From Candidatus Limnocylindrales bacterium (GTDB lineage Bacteria; Desulfobacterota; Binatia; UBA1149; CAITLU01): a stretch of 64,000 bases of DNA. The stretch lies in the NCBI GenBank assembly GCA_035626395.1, contig DASPNR010000023.1, positions 145,646 to 209,645 on the forward strand. The letters run 5' to 3'. Positions 41,859-50,337 of the stretch are shown here, piece by piece. Position numbers and translations under genes: made by a program. Position 1 is the stretch's first letter. Each line of letters opens with the position of its first letter. A model generated the notes under the pieces. That model was not told the DNA's origin. It ran no database searches and saw nothing but the letters and a program-made list of their open reading frames with translations.

Positions 41859-42764
41859 GTGGCGGCAGCCGGCAACGCATTGCGCGCCTGGCATGCCGCG
41901 ATGATCTGCGCCTGCCTTTCGGCCGCACCTGCCCTCGCTGTGACCGAAAAGATCGACGTCGTTACCTCGATTCCACCCCTGGCGATGCTGGCCAGGGAGG
42001 TCGGCGGCGAGCACGTCGACATCACCGCGCTGCTCGGCGGCGCGAGCACGCCGCACAGCTACTCACCGCGTCCGTCCGATGCGGTCGCGGTGTCGCGCGC
42101 CGACCTGGTCGTGTTCGTCGGCGGCGGCCTCGACGACTGGACGCGCGACCTGCTCGATGCCTCCGGCAAGGCGCTGGTCGTGGAGCTGCTGCCGGCCAAC
42201 GGCTCCGATCACGGGCACGACCACGCGCACGGTCACGCCGCCGACCCGCACGTCTGGCTGGATCCGGCCTGGACACGCGACGATCTCGTTCCCGCACTCG
42301 TACGGTCGCTGTCGCAGCTGAAGCCGCAGGCCGCAGCACGCTTCGAGGCACAGGGCCGCATCGTGCGCGAACGGCTGACGAATCTGGAGGAAGACATCCG
42401 CCAGATGTTCCAGAAGGCGACGATGCGCAAGTTCGTCGCGTTCCATCCGGCGTGGGGACGCTTCGCTGCGAGGTTCGACCTTCAGCCCATCGGTGCCATC
42501 GAGGAAAGCGGCGGTGAGGAGCCGACTCTGCGAAGCCTGGTTGCCACGATGCGTGCGGCGCGCTCCGCGGGCGTGCGCGCGATTCTGGTGGAGCCGCAAA
42601 TGAATCCGCGAGTGGCCGTGACGTTGGCCGACGAGCTCGGCGCCGGCGTCGTCACCGTCGACCCGTACGGCGACCTCGACAGCTTCGACCGCGATACGTA
42701 CCAGGATCTGATGATGCTCAACGCCGCGGCATTCGCACAGGCATTGGCGGTCAGCAGCGAATAG
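41859..42764 (+). CDS. Zinc/manganese-type ABC transporter substrate-binding protein (ZnuA family)
   Basis: About 301 residues with a signal peptide (MICACLSAAPALA region), then the metal-binding fold of cluster A-I proteins: DVVTSIPPLAMLAREVGG, TPHSYSPRPSDAVAV (first His ligand) and a histidine loop GSDHGHDHAHGHAADPHVW. Late ligands are in VAFHPAWGRF and VTVDPYGDLD. Such His loops are typical of zinc-binding ZnuA. GTG 41859 is preferred because it precedes a plausible signal peptide; a longer frame exists. No permease or ATPase is adjacent; the pair at 34078-35690 is the obvious partner. Confidence 0.9.
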   Translation: MAAAGNALRAWHAAMICACLSAAPALAVTEKIDVVTSIPPLAMLAREVGGEHVDITALLGGASTPHSYSPRPSDAVAVSRADLVVFVGGGLDDWTRDLLDASGKALVVELLPANGSDHGHDHAHGHAADPHVWLDPAWTRDDLVPALVRSLSQLKPQAAARFEAQGRIVRERLTNLEEDIRQMFQKATMRKFVAFHPAWGRFAARFDLQPIGAIEESGGEEPTLRSLVATMRAARSAGVRAILVEPQMNPRVAVTLADELGAGVVTVDPYGDLDSFDRDTYQDLMMLNAAAFAQALAVSSE

Positions 42765-42839
42765 CTCCGCCGACACGGTACATTTCGACGGCACCGGCGC
42801 GCATGCGCGCGCTGCGGCCGGCATCGCTGGCTCTCCGGC

Positions 42840-43361
42840 TCAGATGCCGCCGCGAGTGCCTACCGTCGAACCACGGCCGCCGCGCACGCACACGAACGGA
42901 CGCGAGGACGTCTTGGACGCGCTGTCGACGCCGAACACATTGAAACTCACCGTGACCGCCATGCTCGTGTCGAGCTCCTCCTCGTTCGCCGTCCAATAGT
43001 CGTTGCTGATGCTGACGCTCGCGAAGGGGTGCCCCGGCGGCAGGGCCGGTGCCGTCTGCGTCGGATCGACGAGGCTCGTGAGCTCCTCGACCGCGGGAAG
43101 GCGCCAGCCGGCTCGCCCGCCGACGGTGCTCAAAGCGCACTGTCGAAGCGCGGCGCGAAAGGTCGCCGAACCGTTCCAGGTCAGCTCCCAGACCAGGCCC
43201 GTCTCCCTGTCCACGACGGCCTCGCCTGCAAACGCCGGCAGCACCTTGAACCGAGCCTGCGGTGGCTTGACCGTGTCCCACGACGGCAGCTTGGCCAGCG
43301 CCACCGTCACCGAGCAGAGGAAAACCGCGATGAACAGCGAGGTCGTTTTCGCACGCGACAT
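42840..43361 (-). CDS. Exported DUF1566-type (Lcl-like) protein
   Basis: This 173-residue protein has a signal peptide (about 1-23, ending VALA), then the pattern of Lcl/DUF1566 C-terminal domains: VVDRETGLVWELTWNG, GGRAGWRLPAVEELTSLVDP, SISNDYWTANEEE and PFVCVRGGRGS. In Legionella Lcl the domain sits on an adhesin; here it stands alone. GGAGG lies before the ATG at 43361. The gene follows the cobalamin-regulated pair at a 95-base gap and might be read through with it. Confidence 0.82.
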   Translation of the reverse strand: MSRAKTTSLFIAVFLCSVTVALAKLPSWDTVKPPQARFKVLPAFAGEAVVDRETGLVWELTWNGSATFRAALRQCALSTVGGRAGWRLPAVEELTSLVDPTQTAPALPPGHPFASVSISNDYWTANEEELDTSMAVTVSFNVFGVDSASKTSSRPFVCVRGGRGSTVGTRGGI

Positions 43362-43456
43362 GGACGTTCCTCCTTCGATTGCTGCCGGGAACCGGCCCTG
43401 CACACACTGACACGCACCCTCTCGACCAGGTAGAGGGTCGCGGGCCAGACCGAGGA

Positions 43457-44473
43457 TCAGAAGGCGAAGTCGGCGTCGGCCTGCAGCTGCTCGAGATCGA
43501 GGTACGTCTGCTGCTCCTGCGTCGGCTGTCCGGGCACGAGGGCGCGGATCGTATAGTCGCAACCCGGCAGCAGACGGGCGAACCGATAGCGGCCGTCACT
43601 GCGCGTGCGGCGCCGTCGCCAGTGCGTCTCGTCGTCGCAGCGAAGCCGGACCACCTGGCCGGGCAGCGGCTGCCCGTTCATGGTGACGACGCCGGCGATG
43701 CGGCCGAGCGGCACCGAATGAAGCGCGGCGGCGGCATCCAGATCGAAGCCGCCCTTGGTGCCGGGGAACGAGTGATTGCCGTAGTCGTCGACCTCATCGC
43801 CGGCGTCGGTCAGGCGGACGTAGCGAACCAGGTCGATGCCGAGCGCGCCGATGTCGAATCGATCGCCGCCGGCGGCCTGCGAAAGCGGATCGATGTTATT
43901 GCTCGAGGCGGCGAACACGGGCGCCTGTCCCGCCAGCCCCTGACCGCTTTGTGGGTCATGCGGAAACCGCAGCCAGTTGCGGCCGTCGCGGCTGACCTCG
44001 ACGAACGCGTACTCCGTGAACAGCGGTCCCTCGCTGCTGCCGGCATGGAAAGCGTTCTCGAAGATCACGAGATCGTCGCCCGGCCCGTCCATCACCGCAT
44101 TGTCGTCGAAGGAGACGACGATGCTGCCGCCCTTGCCGAGCGAGACCACGTCGAGCGATCCCTGATCGGCGCCCAGACCTTCGGGACGCCCGAGAACGAT
44201 GTCCGGCAGCCGGTCGGCGCCGAAGCCGGCGGTAATGCCGGGGCTGAAGGCGCGCACGCGATCCAGCCACGCATCGCCGGCGCGCGGCTTGGTGAGGGCG
44301 GCCGCCGCACGCGCCGGCGACGGATGCTCGTCGCTGAGCCGCGCGAGGCACGGCGCCGCGCGCGCGCCTGCCCGCTGGCGACTTGCGCTCTGCGCAACGT
44401 CGGCCGCCGCACCCGCCGGCAGCAGGCCGGCGAGCGCGGCGGCGATCATCGCAGCGGTTGCGATCCGTCTCAT
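43457..44473 (-). CDS. Exported cell-surface-type protein, second gene of a cobalamin-riboswitch operon
   Basis: This 338-residue protein has a signal peptide (MRRIATAAMIAAALAGLLP and on to AAA). Residues 70-225 resemble the cell-surface proteins found beside vitamin B12 uptake genes in Bacteroidota: GKGGSIVVSFDDNAVMDGPG, VIFENAFHAGSS and DRFDIGALGIDLVRYVRL. A C-terminal carboxypeptidase-regulatory-like domain (IAGVVTMNGQPLPGQVVRL, YRFARLLPGCDYTIRALVPG) follows. ATG 44473 overlaps the propeller-protein stop by 4 bases, so translation is coupled. A role in cobalamin capture is inferred from the riboswitch and this similarity. Confidence 0.82.
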   Translation of the reverse strand: MRRIATAAMIAAALAGLLPAGAAADVAQSASRQRAGARAAPCLARLSDEHPSPARAAAALTKPRAGDAWLDRVRAFSPGITAGFGADRLPDIVLGRPEGLGADQGSLDVVSLGKGGSIVVSFDDNAVMDGPGDDLVIFENAFHAGSSEGPLFTEYAFVEVSRDGRNWLRFPHDPQSGQGLAGQAPVFAASSNNIDPLSQAAGGDRFDIGALGIDLVRYVRLTDAGDEVDDYGNHSFPGTKGGFDLDAAAALHSVPLGRIAGVVTMNGQPLPGQVVRLRCDDETHWRRRRTRSDGRYRFARLLPGCDYTIRALVPGQPTQEQQTYLDLEQLQADADFAF

Positions 44474-45894
44474 GCGGCGGGCTGACAGATGAGCCGGACC
44501 AGATCGGTGTCCGTCCGAGCCGGCGTGCCACTGCTCGTCGCGCGGACCTTGACCAGGCCCTTGCCCGCGCGCGTCCCCGCGCTGCGCAGCTCGACGCGAA
44601 CACCGTCGGTGAACACGCACGTCGGGTCCGAGTTCGGCAATTGGTTCTGCAAAGCGCTCGCACCGAGCCCGGCTGCCGAGCCGGCCGGAACCGACTTGAT
44701 CAGCTCGAAATCGGAAATGCCGGGCGATTCGCAATCCTCGAAGCGCTCGTCCGGAACGTTGACGCAAAGGCCGACGGGGAAGGTGCAGCCGCCGTCGACG
44801 GCGCCGTCGGCATCGCAGGCATCGCCGTCGGTGCAGATCGCGAAGCGGGCTTCCTTCTCCGGGTCGGGGCTGACGAGCTCGACGCCGTAGAACTCGTGCA
44901 TGCATTCGGTATCGGTGCGGCCGCGGCCCGGCACCAGCGAGGCCACGGGGATGAGACGGTGCACGCTCTTGTCGTCATCGTCGCCGGTGAAGGACGAGGC
45001 AAGGAAGCTGACGCGCTGCCCGCCCGCGCGCATCGAAATGCCGCCGCCGAAGGCGGCAAAGCCGCTGCCGCCGTCCAGCCCCGTCACCAGCGGCGACGGC
45101 ACACCGCCGACCGGCACCCGCACGATCGTGTCGTTGCCGGTGACGGCGAAGGCGCCGTCGGGCAGTAGCGCGACGTCGATGGAGCCGTGCGCGTAGGTCG
45201 GGCCGGAGATCGTCTGCAGGAAGGTTCCGTTCTCGTCGAACTCGTGCAGCGAGTTGTTGAACGCTCCCTCGTGCGACTCGGCAACGACCGCATGATCGCC
45301 GTACTGCAGGACGCCGCCGGTGTAGTCGAAGCTGCCCGCGAACGTGCTCATCGCCGGCGGCATCGTCGACATGTCGAGCTCGATCACGCTTCCGCTGCCG
45401 CCGCCGGCGGCATTGGTGACCAGCAAGTTTCCGTGAAACGGCGCGATCGACGATGCGAAGGGAATCGAGCCCGCGGGCAGCAGCTCGTTCGCTTCATCGA
45501 CGGTGTCGGCGACCGCCTGGCCGTCAATGACGAAGACCGTGTCGCCGGTGGTGGCACCGGCGTAATCGCCGCCGTTGTCGGTGACGAAGAGCAGATCGGC
45601 ATCGCGATCGTACCAGCAGTCGCCGATCGCATTGAGGCCGGTGGCCACGACCGTCTCCTGGCCGCCTTCGGTGACGAAAACGATGCTGCGCGTTGCGGCT
45701 GCCGGAGGGAACGACTGCGCCGGTCCCACGCCGACGAAGACGCCGCCGTTGCCTTCGGCGATGCAGCCTTCGGTCAGCTGCGAGAGCACGGTGCGAGCGT
45801 ACACGTAGCCCGAGGCGGGCACCGTCGAATGCGAAATGGATGGGAACGCAACGAGACAGGCCGCGACGCAGGTCGCGATCGGGAACGGTTTCAT
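44470..45894 (-). CDS. Exported beta-propeller-like protein, first gene of a cobalamin-riboswitch operon
   Basis: This 474-residue protein has a signal peptide ending PSISHS near residue 24, then repeated strand patterns of a YncE/NHL-type propeller: GDCWYDRDADLLFVTDNG, SIAPFHGNLLVTNAAGGG, VLQYGDHAVVAESHEG and SIDVALLPDGAFAVTGND. The C-terminal third has several cysteines (CDADGAVDGGCTFPVGLCV). It follows a cobalamin riboswitch directly. In Bacteroides, the riboswitch-controlled BtuG is a propeller that binds B12 at the surface; an analogous role is plausible but unproven. GAGGAG precedes ATG 45894. Confidence 0.82.
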   Translation of the reverse strand: MKPFPIATCVAACLVAFPSISHSTVPASGYVYARTVLSQLTEGCIAEGNGGVFVGVGPAQSFPPAAATRSIVFVTEGGQETVVATGLNAIGDCWYDRDADLLFVTDNGGDYAGATTGDTVFVIDGQAVADTVDEANELLPAGSIPFASSIAPFHGNLLVTNAAGGGSGSVIELDMSTMPPAMSTFAGSFDYTGGVLQYGDHAVVAESHEGAFNNSLHEFDENGTFLQTISGPTYAHGSIDVALLPDGAFAVTGNDTIVRVPVGGVPSPLVTGLDGGSGFAAFGGGISMRAGGQRVSFLASSFTGDDDDKSVHRLIPVASLVPGRGRTDTECMHEFYGVELVSPDPEKEARFAICTDGDACDADGAVDGGCTFPVGLCVNVPDERFEDCESPGISDFELIKSVPAGSAAGLGASALQNQLPNSDPTCVFTDGVRVELRSAGTRAGKGLVKVRATSSGTPARTDTDLVRLICQPAA

Positions 45895-46046
45895 GAGCTT
45901 CTCCTCTTCCGGCCCACGCCGGAATGGGCATCGGGCGGCACGACCACGCGGAGAAGAGAACCGGCGGATTCCGGACGCGAAACGAACGGGAGGCAGGCGG
46001 CGCAGGTCCCGGTCGTTCCTCCTCCCACGGAAGGCACAACCCTACG

Positions 46047-46192
46047 AGTCTCGCCGGTATCCTGACTCGGGGCTTGTCCTACTTGCCGCGCCTTCCCGGG
46101 CCCGCTGGCTCAGTGGCATCGTGCGGCGTTCGTAACCCCATACAGTTGCGGGGCAGTCGAGGCCTTTCACCTCGTTCCCGGCAGGGTCCGCC
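46047..46192 (-). promoter_or_regulatory. Cobalamin riboswitch
   Basis: Read on the minus strand, the conserved blocks occur in the right order: GGGAA (46175-46179) then GGTGAAA (46165-46171), CCCGCAACTGTA (46141-46152), GCCACTG (46111-46117), GGAAGGCG (46089-46096) and GAGTCAGGATACC (46056-46068). These are the core of the B12-responsive aptamer. It lies about 150 bases before the exported propeller gene and should repress it when cobalamin is plentiful, by transcription or translation control; which, I cannot tell. Confidence is high for the aptamer. Confidence 0.95.
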
Positions 46193-46200
46193 CGATCGAA

Positions 46201-46223
46201 GAGGACGCGACGGGCGCGTCCTC
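46201..46223. other. Hairpin just upstream of the riboswitch
   Basis: A perfect 9-bp stem GAGGACGCG / CGCGTCCTC with a 5-base loop lies immediately 5' of the aptamer on the minus strand. No T run follows on that strand, so a terminator role is weak. It could be an aptamer flank or an unrelated dyad. Confidence 0.4.
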
Positions 46224-46630
46224 CCGGCTCGCACTCTCGCCGCTACAAACGTAGCGCAGGGAGATGCGGGGCCCGACCCTCTTGTTACGGCTCGCGGCGC
46301 GGACCCTAGATTCGCGCTGCACGCATGTCAATGGCGTCAGCCCCGCTGCATCCGCGCGCCTTCGATCCGGCGCACGCACGACCGGACCCGCCGCAGACGT
46401 CGCTTCCTGCACGCGGCCGGATCGCCACGCACACGACCAGACGCCAGTGCACACGTCTGCACACGCACGGGGCCGTGAACCGCTGCACGCTCCACCAGGC
46501 CCGCGCGCGCCGTTTTTGCCTTCCCGGCCTCGGCGGGTAATACGTCCGGACGCCGCTGCGCACGCCATGCGACGCAGCGCCGGACAGGCCTCGCGCATCG
46601 GCGCGACACAACAAGTCGAGGAACGGATTC

Positions 46631-48262
46631 ATGGACGGTGGAAAGCTCGTCGCGCGCGCTCTGAAGAAGGCCGGAGTCGAATGCGTATTCACGCTCTCGG
46701 GCGGCCACGTCATGGCCATCTATGACGGCTGCCTGAACGAAGGCATCCGCGTCATCGACGTCCGCCACGAGCAGGCGGCCGTGCACGCGGCCGACGCCTG
46801 GGCGCGCCTGCATCCGGGGCGCGTCGGCGTGGCCATCCTGACCGCCGGTCCTGGCGCCACCGACGGCGTCACCGGGATCGCCAATGCGTGGCGGGCCAAC
46901 TCGCCGATCCTGGTCTTCGGCGGCCAGGGGCCGCTCGTGAACCTGCGCCGCGGATCGCTCCAGGAGATGGACCACATCTCGGTCATGCGGCCCATCACGA
47001 AATGGGCCAACGCCTGCTACGCGCCGGACCGCCTCGGCGAGTTCACGGAAGAGGCGATCCGCTACGCGCTGTCGGGCAACCCCGGACCGTCCTACCTGGA
47101 AGTGCCCATCGACGTGCTCGGCGGCCCCGTCAACATGGAGAAGGCCTACTGCCCCGAGCCGATGGCGCCTCCGCGACTGCGGCCCGAGGAGCGCCTGATC
47201 CGCGAAGCGGTCAACATGCTGAAGGAGGCCAGGATGCCCATGGTCATGGCCGGCACGGGCGTGAAGTGGTCGGACGGCGCCGCCGCGCTCAACCGCTTCC
47301 TCGAAGCCACGAAGATCCCCTGCTACGCCAACGGCATGGGCCGCGGCGCGGTGCCGCACGACTCGCCCTACTTCTTCAACCGCACACGCCGCGATTACAT
47401 GGAGCTGACCGACTGCGTGCTGCTGGCAGGGTCCCTCCTCGACTTCCGCATGCGCTTCGGCAAGTCGATTCCTGCGCACGCCAGGATCATCCAGATGGAT
47501 CTGGACGCGACGCTGATCGGCCAGAATCGCCGCGCCGACGTCGGCCTGGTCGGCAACCTCGGCCTGATCTTCGAGACCATGCTCGAGGTGATGGAGAAGG
47601 ATGGCATCCAGTTGAACTTCCAAAGCGTCGTCGATGAGTGGCGCGCCAAGGAGGTCGCCGAAGAGGAAGCGCTGGCGGGACAGCTGACATCCGACGAGGT
47701 GCCCGTCGATCCGATGCGGCTGTGCAAGGAGATCGCCGATTTCGTCACCGACGACATGATCCTGATCGGCGACGGCGGCGACATCGTCGCCAAGGCCGCC
47801 AAGGTGGTGCCGGTTCCGAAGAACGGATTGTGGATGGACCCCGGGCCCCTGGGGACGCTCGGGGTCGGAATGCCGTTCGCGCTGGCCGCGCAGCTCGCTC
47901 ATCCCGACAAGCGCGTCCTCATCATCTACGGCGACGGAAGCTTCGGCCTGAACGGCTTCGAGTACGACACCGCCATCCGCCACAACCTGCCGATCGTGGG
48001 CATCGTCGGCAACGACGCCGCCTGGGGCCAGATGATGCGCCCGCAGGTCGCGATGTACGGCCGCGAGCGCCTGGTGGCGACCGAGCTGGCGCCGACACGC
48101 TACGACAAGGTCGTCGAGGCCCTTGGCGGATACGGCGAGCTGGTCACCGAGCCGCACGAGATCCGGCCGGCGCTCGAGCGTGCCTACGCCAGCGGCAAGG
48201 CAGCCTGCATCAACGTCATGATCCGCCGGGACTTCGAGTTCGCTGGCGGCATCTACGTCTGA
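46631..48262 (+). CDS. Thiamine-diphosphate-dependent enzyme (acetolactate synthase/oxalyl-CoA decarboxylase-like)
   Basis: This 543-residue protein has the three-domain ThDP-enzyme order: N-terminal PYR domain with catalytic Glu in RHEQAAVHAADAWAR, a central domain, and a C-terminal PP domain with the cofactor motif YGDGSFGLNGFEYDTAIRHN (GDG...N). Family members include acetolactate synthase large subunit, oxalyl-CoA and benzaldehyde-type lyases. No small regulatory subunit gene is beside it, which argues against a standard biosynthetic IlvB. The reaction is a two-carbon transfer or decarboxylation of an unknown substrate. ATG 46631 has GAGGAAC before it. Confidence 0.88.
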   Translation: MDGGKLVARALKKAGVECVFTLSGGHVMAIYDGCLNEGIRVIDVRHEQAAVHAADAWARLHPGRVGVAILTAGPGATDGVTGIANAWRANSPILVFGGQGPLVNLRRGSLQEMDHISVMRPITKWANACYAPDRLGEFTEEAIRYALSGNPGPSYLEVPIDVLGGPVNMEKAYCPEPMAPPRLRPEERLIREAVNMLKEARMPMVMAGTGVKWSDGAAALNRFLEATKIPCYANGMGRGAVPHDSPYFFNRTRRDYMELTDCVLLAGSLLDFRMRFGKSIPAHARIIQMDLDATLIGQNRRADVGLVGNLGLIFETMLEVMEKDGIQLNFQSVVDEWRAKEVAEEEALAGQLTSDEVPVDPMRLCKEIADFVTDDMILIGDGGDIVAKAAKVVPVPKNGLWMDPGPLGTLGVGMPFALAAQLAHPDKRVLIIYGDGSFGLNGFEYDTAIRHNLPIVGIVGNDAAWGQMMRPQVAMYGRERLVATELAPTRYDKVVEALGGYGELVTEPHEIRPALERAYASGKAACINVMIRRDFEFAGGIYV

Positions 48263-48652
48263 GCTGCGTGCGGACGCGCGGAGCGGGCCATCCGCTGCGT
48301 GTCGGCGAGGTCGCGTGTTCAGCGGCCTCCAGCCCGCCTCTAGCCCACCGAGCCCTCTCGCCGGCTCGACGGCCCGACGGCTCGCCGTTGGCATGCGGCT
48401 TGCGGCTGGTCCGTTGCGCGCGGTCCGGCGGGACGTCGAGGTGGGCAGCTGAATCGGTGGTAAGCGGGAGCCCGCTGAAGCGAAGCCCACGGCGTTCAAC
48501 GCAGCGGACAGCCCTTCCCCCGAAAAGCATTGAACGATCCGGCACAACCGGCTAGCGTCTCAGTGACCGCGCACCGCCCGGAGCAACGTCGGCAGGTGCA
48601 GGTTCTACGACAACACCGGATCGTTCCGGCCAACGTTACTGGGGGTTTTTTC
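48263..48652. other. Intergenic region with dispersed repeat copy
   Basis: It separates the ThDP enzyme from the exported multi-module gene. It holds repeat copy B at 48295-48339. A G/T-rich run precedes the ATG at 48653. Nothing else is recognised; the frames are shadows. Confidence 0.55.
48295..48339. repeat. Dispersed intergenic repeat, copy B
   Basis: This copy matches 32733-32780 over about 45 bases with a few mismatches and two small gaps. See copy A. Confidence 0.6.
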
Positions 48653-50182
48653 ATGTCCACATCGGATGTTCTTCGGAGCTCGGCCCGCGCAAGCGTACTT
48701 GTCGCGGCGTTCGCTCTCATCGGATTCATCGTCCCGTCGACGGCTTCCGCAACCACCACCGGAGCCTGCTGTTTCGCGGCCGGCGGCTGCCAGGACGTGC
48801 CGGGGCCGAACGCATGCACCGGCGGCACCTACCAAGGCGACTTCACGTCCTGCTCGACACAGGGCATCTGCAGCCCCGCCACCACCACGACGCTGCCGCC
48901 CTTCGAATCCACCACCACCACCACGCCTCCCACGACGAGCACCACGCTTCCGGCCGTCGGCGCGTGCTGCGCGTTCGGCGACTGCTTCGTGACCGTCGCG
49001 GCGCAGTGTTTCGGCGCCTACCAGGGCGACGGCACGACCTGCACCCCCGGCATCTGCTCGGTGTGCGGCAACGGCCAGCGCGAGCTCGGTGAGGAGTGCG
49101 ACGACGGCGACACCTCCAGCGGCGACGGCTGCAGCAGCGGGTGCGTCGAAGAGGAATGCTACGACTGCTTCGAGGGTCCGGCCTCCACGATCGTCCTGGT
49201 CGACGGCGATATCGGCGGCGGCCTTTCCGTGTGCGAACCGGCCGACGACGGGACCGCGTGCGACGACGGCGACATCTGCACGCTCGACGACGAATGCACC
49301 AAGGCCACCTGCAGCGGCAACGAGGTCATCGTGCCGGCGGCATGCGAGTGGGTCATGGTCGGCGGCGATCCGAGCAGGAACGTTCAGTCTCGCGTGCGCG
49401 GCAACGCCGACGTCATCGGCGACATCTGCGGCGATACCGTGCGCATCGGCGATTCGGTCAACGTCGACGGCGACATCGTGGCGACCGCCAGCAGCGGCCG
49501 CGGGATCTTCTTCGCGGCGGCATCCACCGTCAGCGGCGACGTGATCACCGACGGCGCGGCGGTCGTCGGCAAGCCGCGCGGCACCCTGCTGCCCGGCCTG
49601 GCCACCGACGAGGTGCCCAGCGGCGCCACCGCCACCGGCGTGCCCAGCCCCGACTACGACACCACCGGCAACAGCACCCGCGTCGAGGACTGCGACGATG
49701 CGCAGAGCGACATCGACAGCGGCACGGCTGCGGTCGATGCGCTGCCGTCGACGCAGAACCTCGGCGACGTGCAGGTGAAGGGCAACCAGTCGCTGACGAT
49801 CAACGCCACCAACGTGGGCGGCCTCAACGTCATCGACTTCGAGCGCCTGCGCACGGGCAACAACGCCACGATCACGCTCGATGGCGGCGGCAGCTCCGAC
49901 ACCATCTTCGTCCTGCGCGTCGAGAAGAAGCTCGACATCCGCTTCCTCAGCGACATCGTGCTCGCCAACGGCACCAGCCCCGGGCACGTGCTCATCGTCG
50001 GTCACAGCAAGTGCAAGATCGGTGAGGAAGTCACCGGCGGCGGCACGCTGCTGTGCCCCGAGGGCAAGCTCTCGCTCGAGGAGCGCGTGCAATGGTTCGG
50101 CGCCATCCTCGGCGGGAAGAAGCGCGTCCAGCTGCGCGACAGCGGCGACCTGACGCACGCCCCGCTGCAGATCGGCGGCTGA
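48653..50182 (+). CDS. Exported modular protein with GACC repeats, Thr spacer, CGNG repeat and beta-rich domain
   Basis: This 509-residue protein has a signal peptide ending PSTASA near residue 32, two GACC...YQGDxT repeats (37-73 and 103-135), a Thr/Pro spacer between them (about 77-99), a CGNG...EECDDGD repeat (138-164) and a long C-terminal region (about 180-509) rich in strand patterns, such as VRGNADVIGDICGDTVRIGD and ending QWFGAILGGKKRVQLR. The repeats are known from exported proteins of Myxococcota-like and planctomycete genomes. The C-terminal domain is not assigned; a surface-structural role is plausible. A strong terminator follows at 50223. Confidence 0.75.
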   Translation: MSTSDVLRSSARASVLVAAFALIGFIVPSTASATTTGACCFAAGGCQDVPGPNACTGGTYQGDFTSCSTQGICSPATTTTLPPFESTTTTTPPTTSTTLPAVGACCAFGDCFVTVAAQCFGAYQGDGTTCTPGICSVCGNGQRELGEECDDGDTSSGDGCSSGCVEEECYDCFEGPASTIVLVDGDIGGGLSVCEPADDGTACDDGDICTLDDECTKATCSGNEVIVPAACEWVMVGGDPSRNVQSRVRGNADVIGDICGDTVRIGDSVNVDGDIVATASSGRGIFFAAASTVSGDVITDGAAVVGKPRGTLLPGLATDEVPSGATATGVPSPDYDTTGNSTRVEDCDDAQSDIDSGTAAVDALPSTQNLGDVQVKGNQSLTINATNVGGLNVIDFERLRTGNNATITLDGGGSSDTIFVLRVEKKLDIRFLSDIVLANGTSPGHVLIVGHSKCKIGEEVTGGGTLLCPEGKLSLEERVQWFGAILGGKKRVQLRDSGDLTHAPLQIGG

Positions 50183-50222
50183 GCGTTCGACCTTCGCGTG
50201 CGGCAGCGCACGCGGCACGGCC

Positions 50223-50257
50223 AGGCCGGCTCTCGAAAGGGAGCCGGCCTTTTCGTT
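50223..50257 (+). terminator. Rho-independent terminator
   Basis: A 10-bp stem AGGCCGGCTC / GAGCCGGCCT with an 8-base loop (TCGAAAGG) is followed by TTTCGTTT. It lies about 40 bases after the exported modular protein stop. Confidence 0.85.
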
Positions 50258-50337
50258 TCGCGCCTCTGCCGCCGGCGCCTCGTGCCGCGCCACGCGGCGG
50301 TCGCAGGTTGTGGCATGCCGGCATAAGAACGGTCGGC

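Larger units (their letters stand above)
45895..46630. other. Intergenic region with cobalamin riboswitch and leader
   Basis: It divides into the 153-base minus-strand leader between riboswitch and start codon (45895-46046), the riboswitch (46047-46192), a hairpin at 46201-46223, and 46224-46630, where no gene or clear element is seen upstream of the ThDP enzyme. The leader contains a short dyad, GCCCA...TGGGC, beside the ribosome-binding site and a second GGAGGAGG upstream. Confidence 0.6.

Noticed and set aside
46201..46223. The hairpin was considered a terminator for an upstream minus-strand gene.
   Set aside because: No T run follows on the minus strand and no minus-strand gene lies immediately to its right.
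46631..48262. Considered a canonical acetolactate synthase large subunit (ilvB).
   Set aside because: No small subunit or ilvC neighbour; sequence fits the wider ThDP enzyme family and the substrate cannot be fixed.
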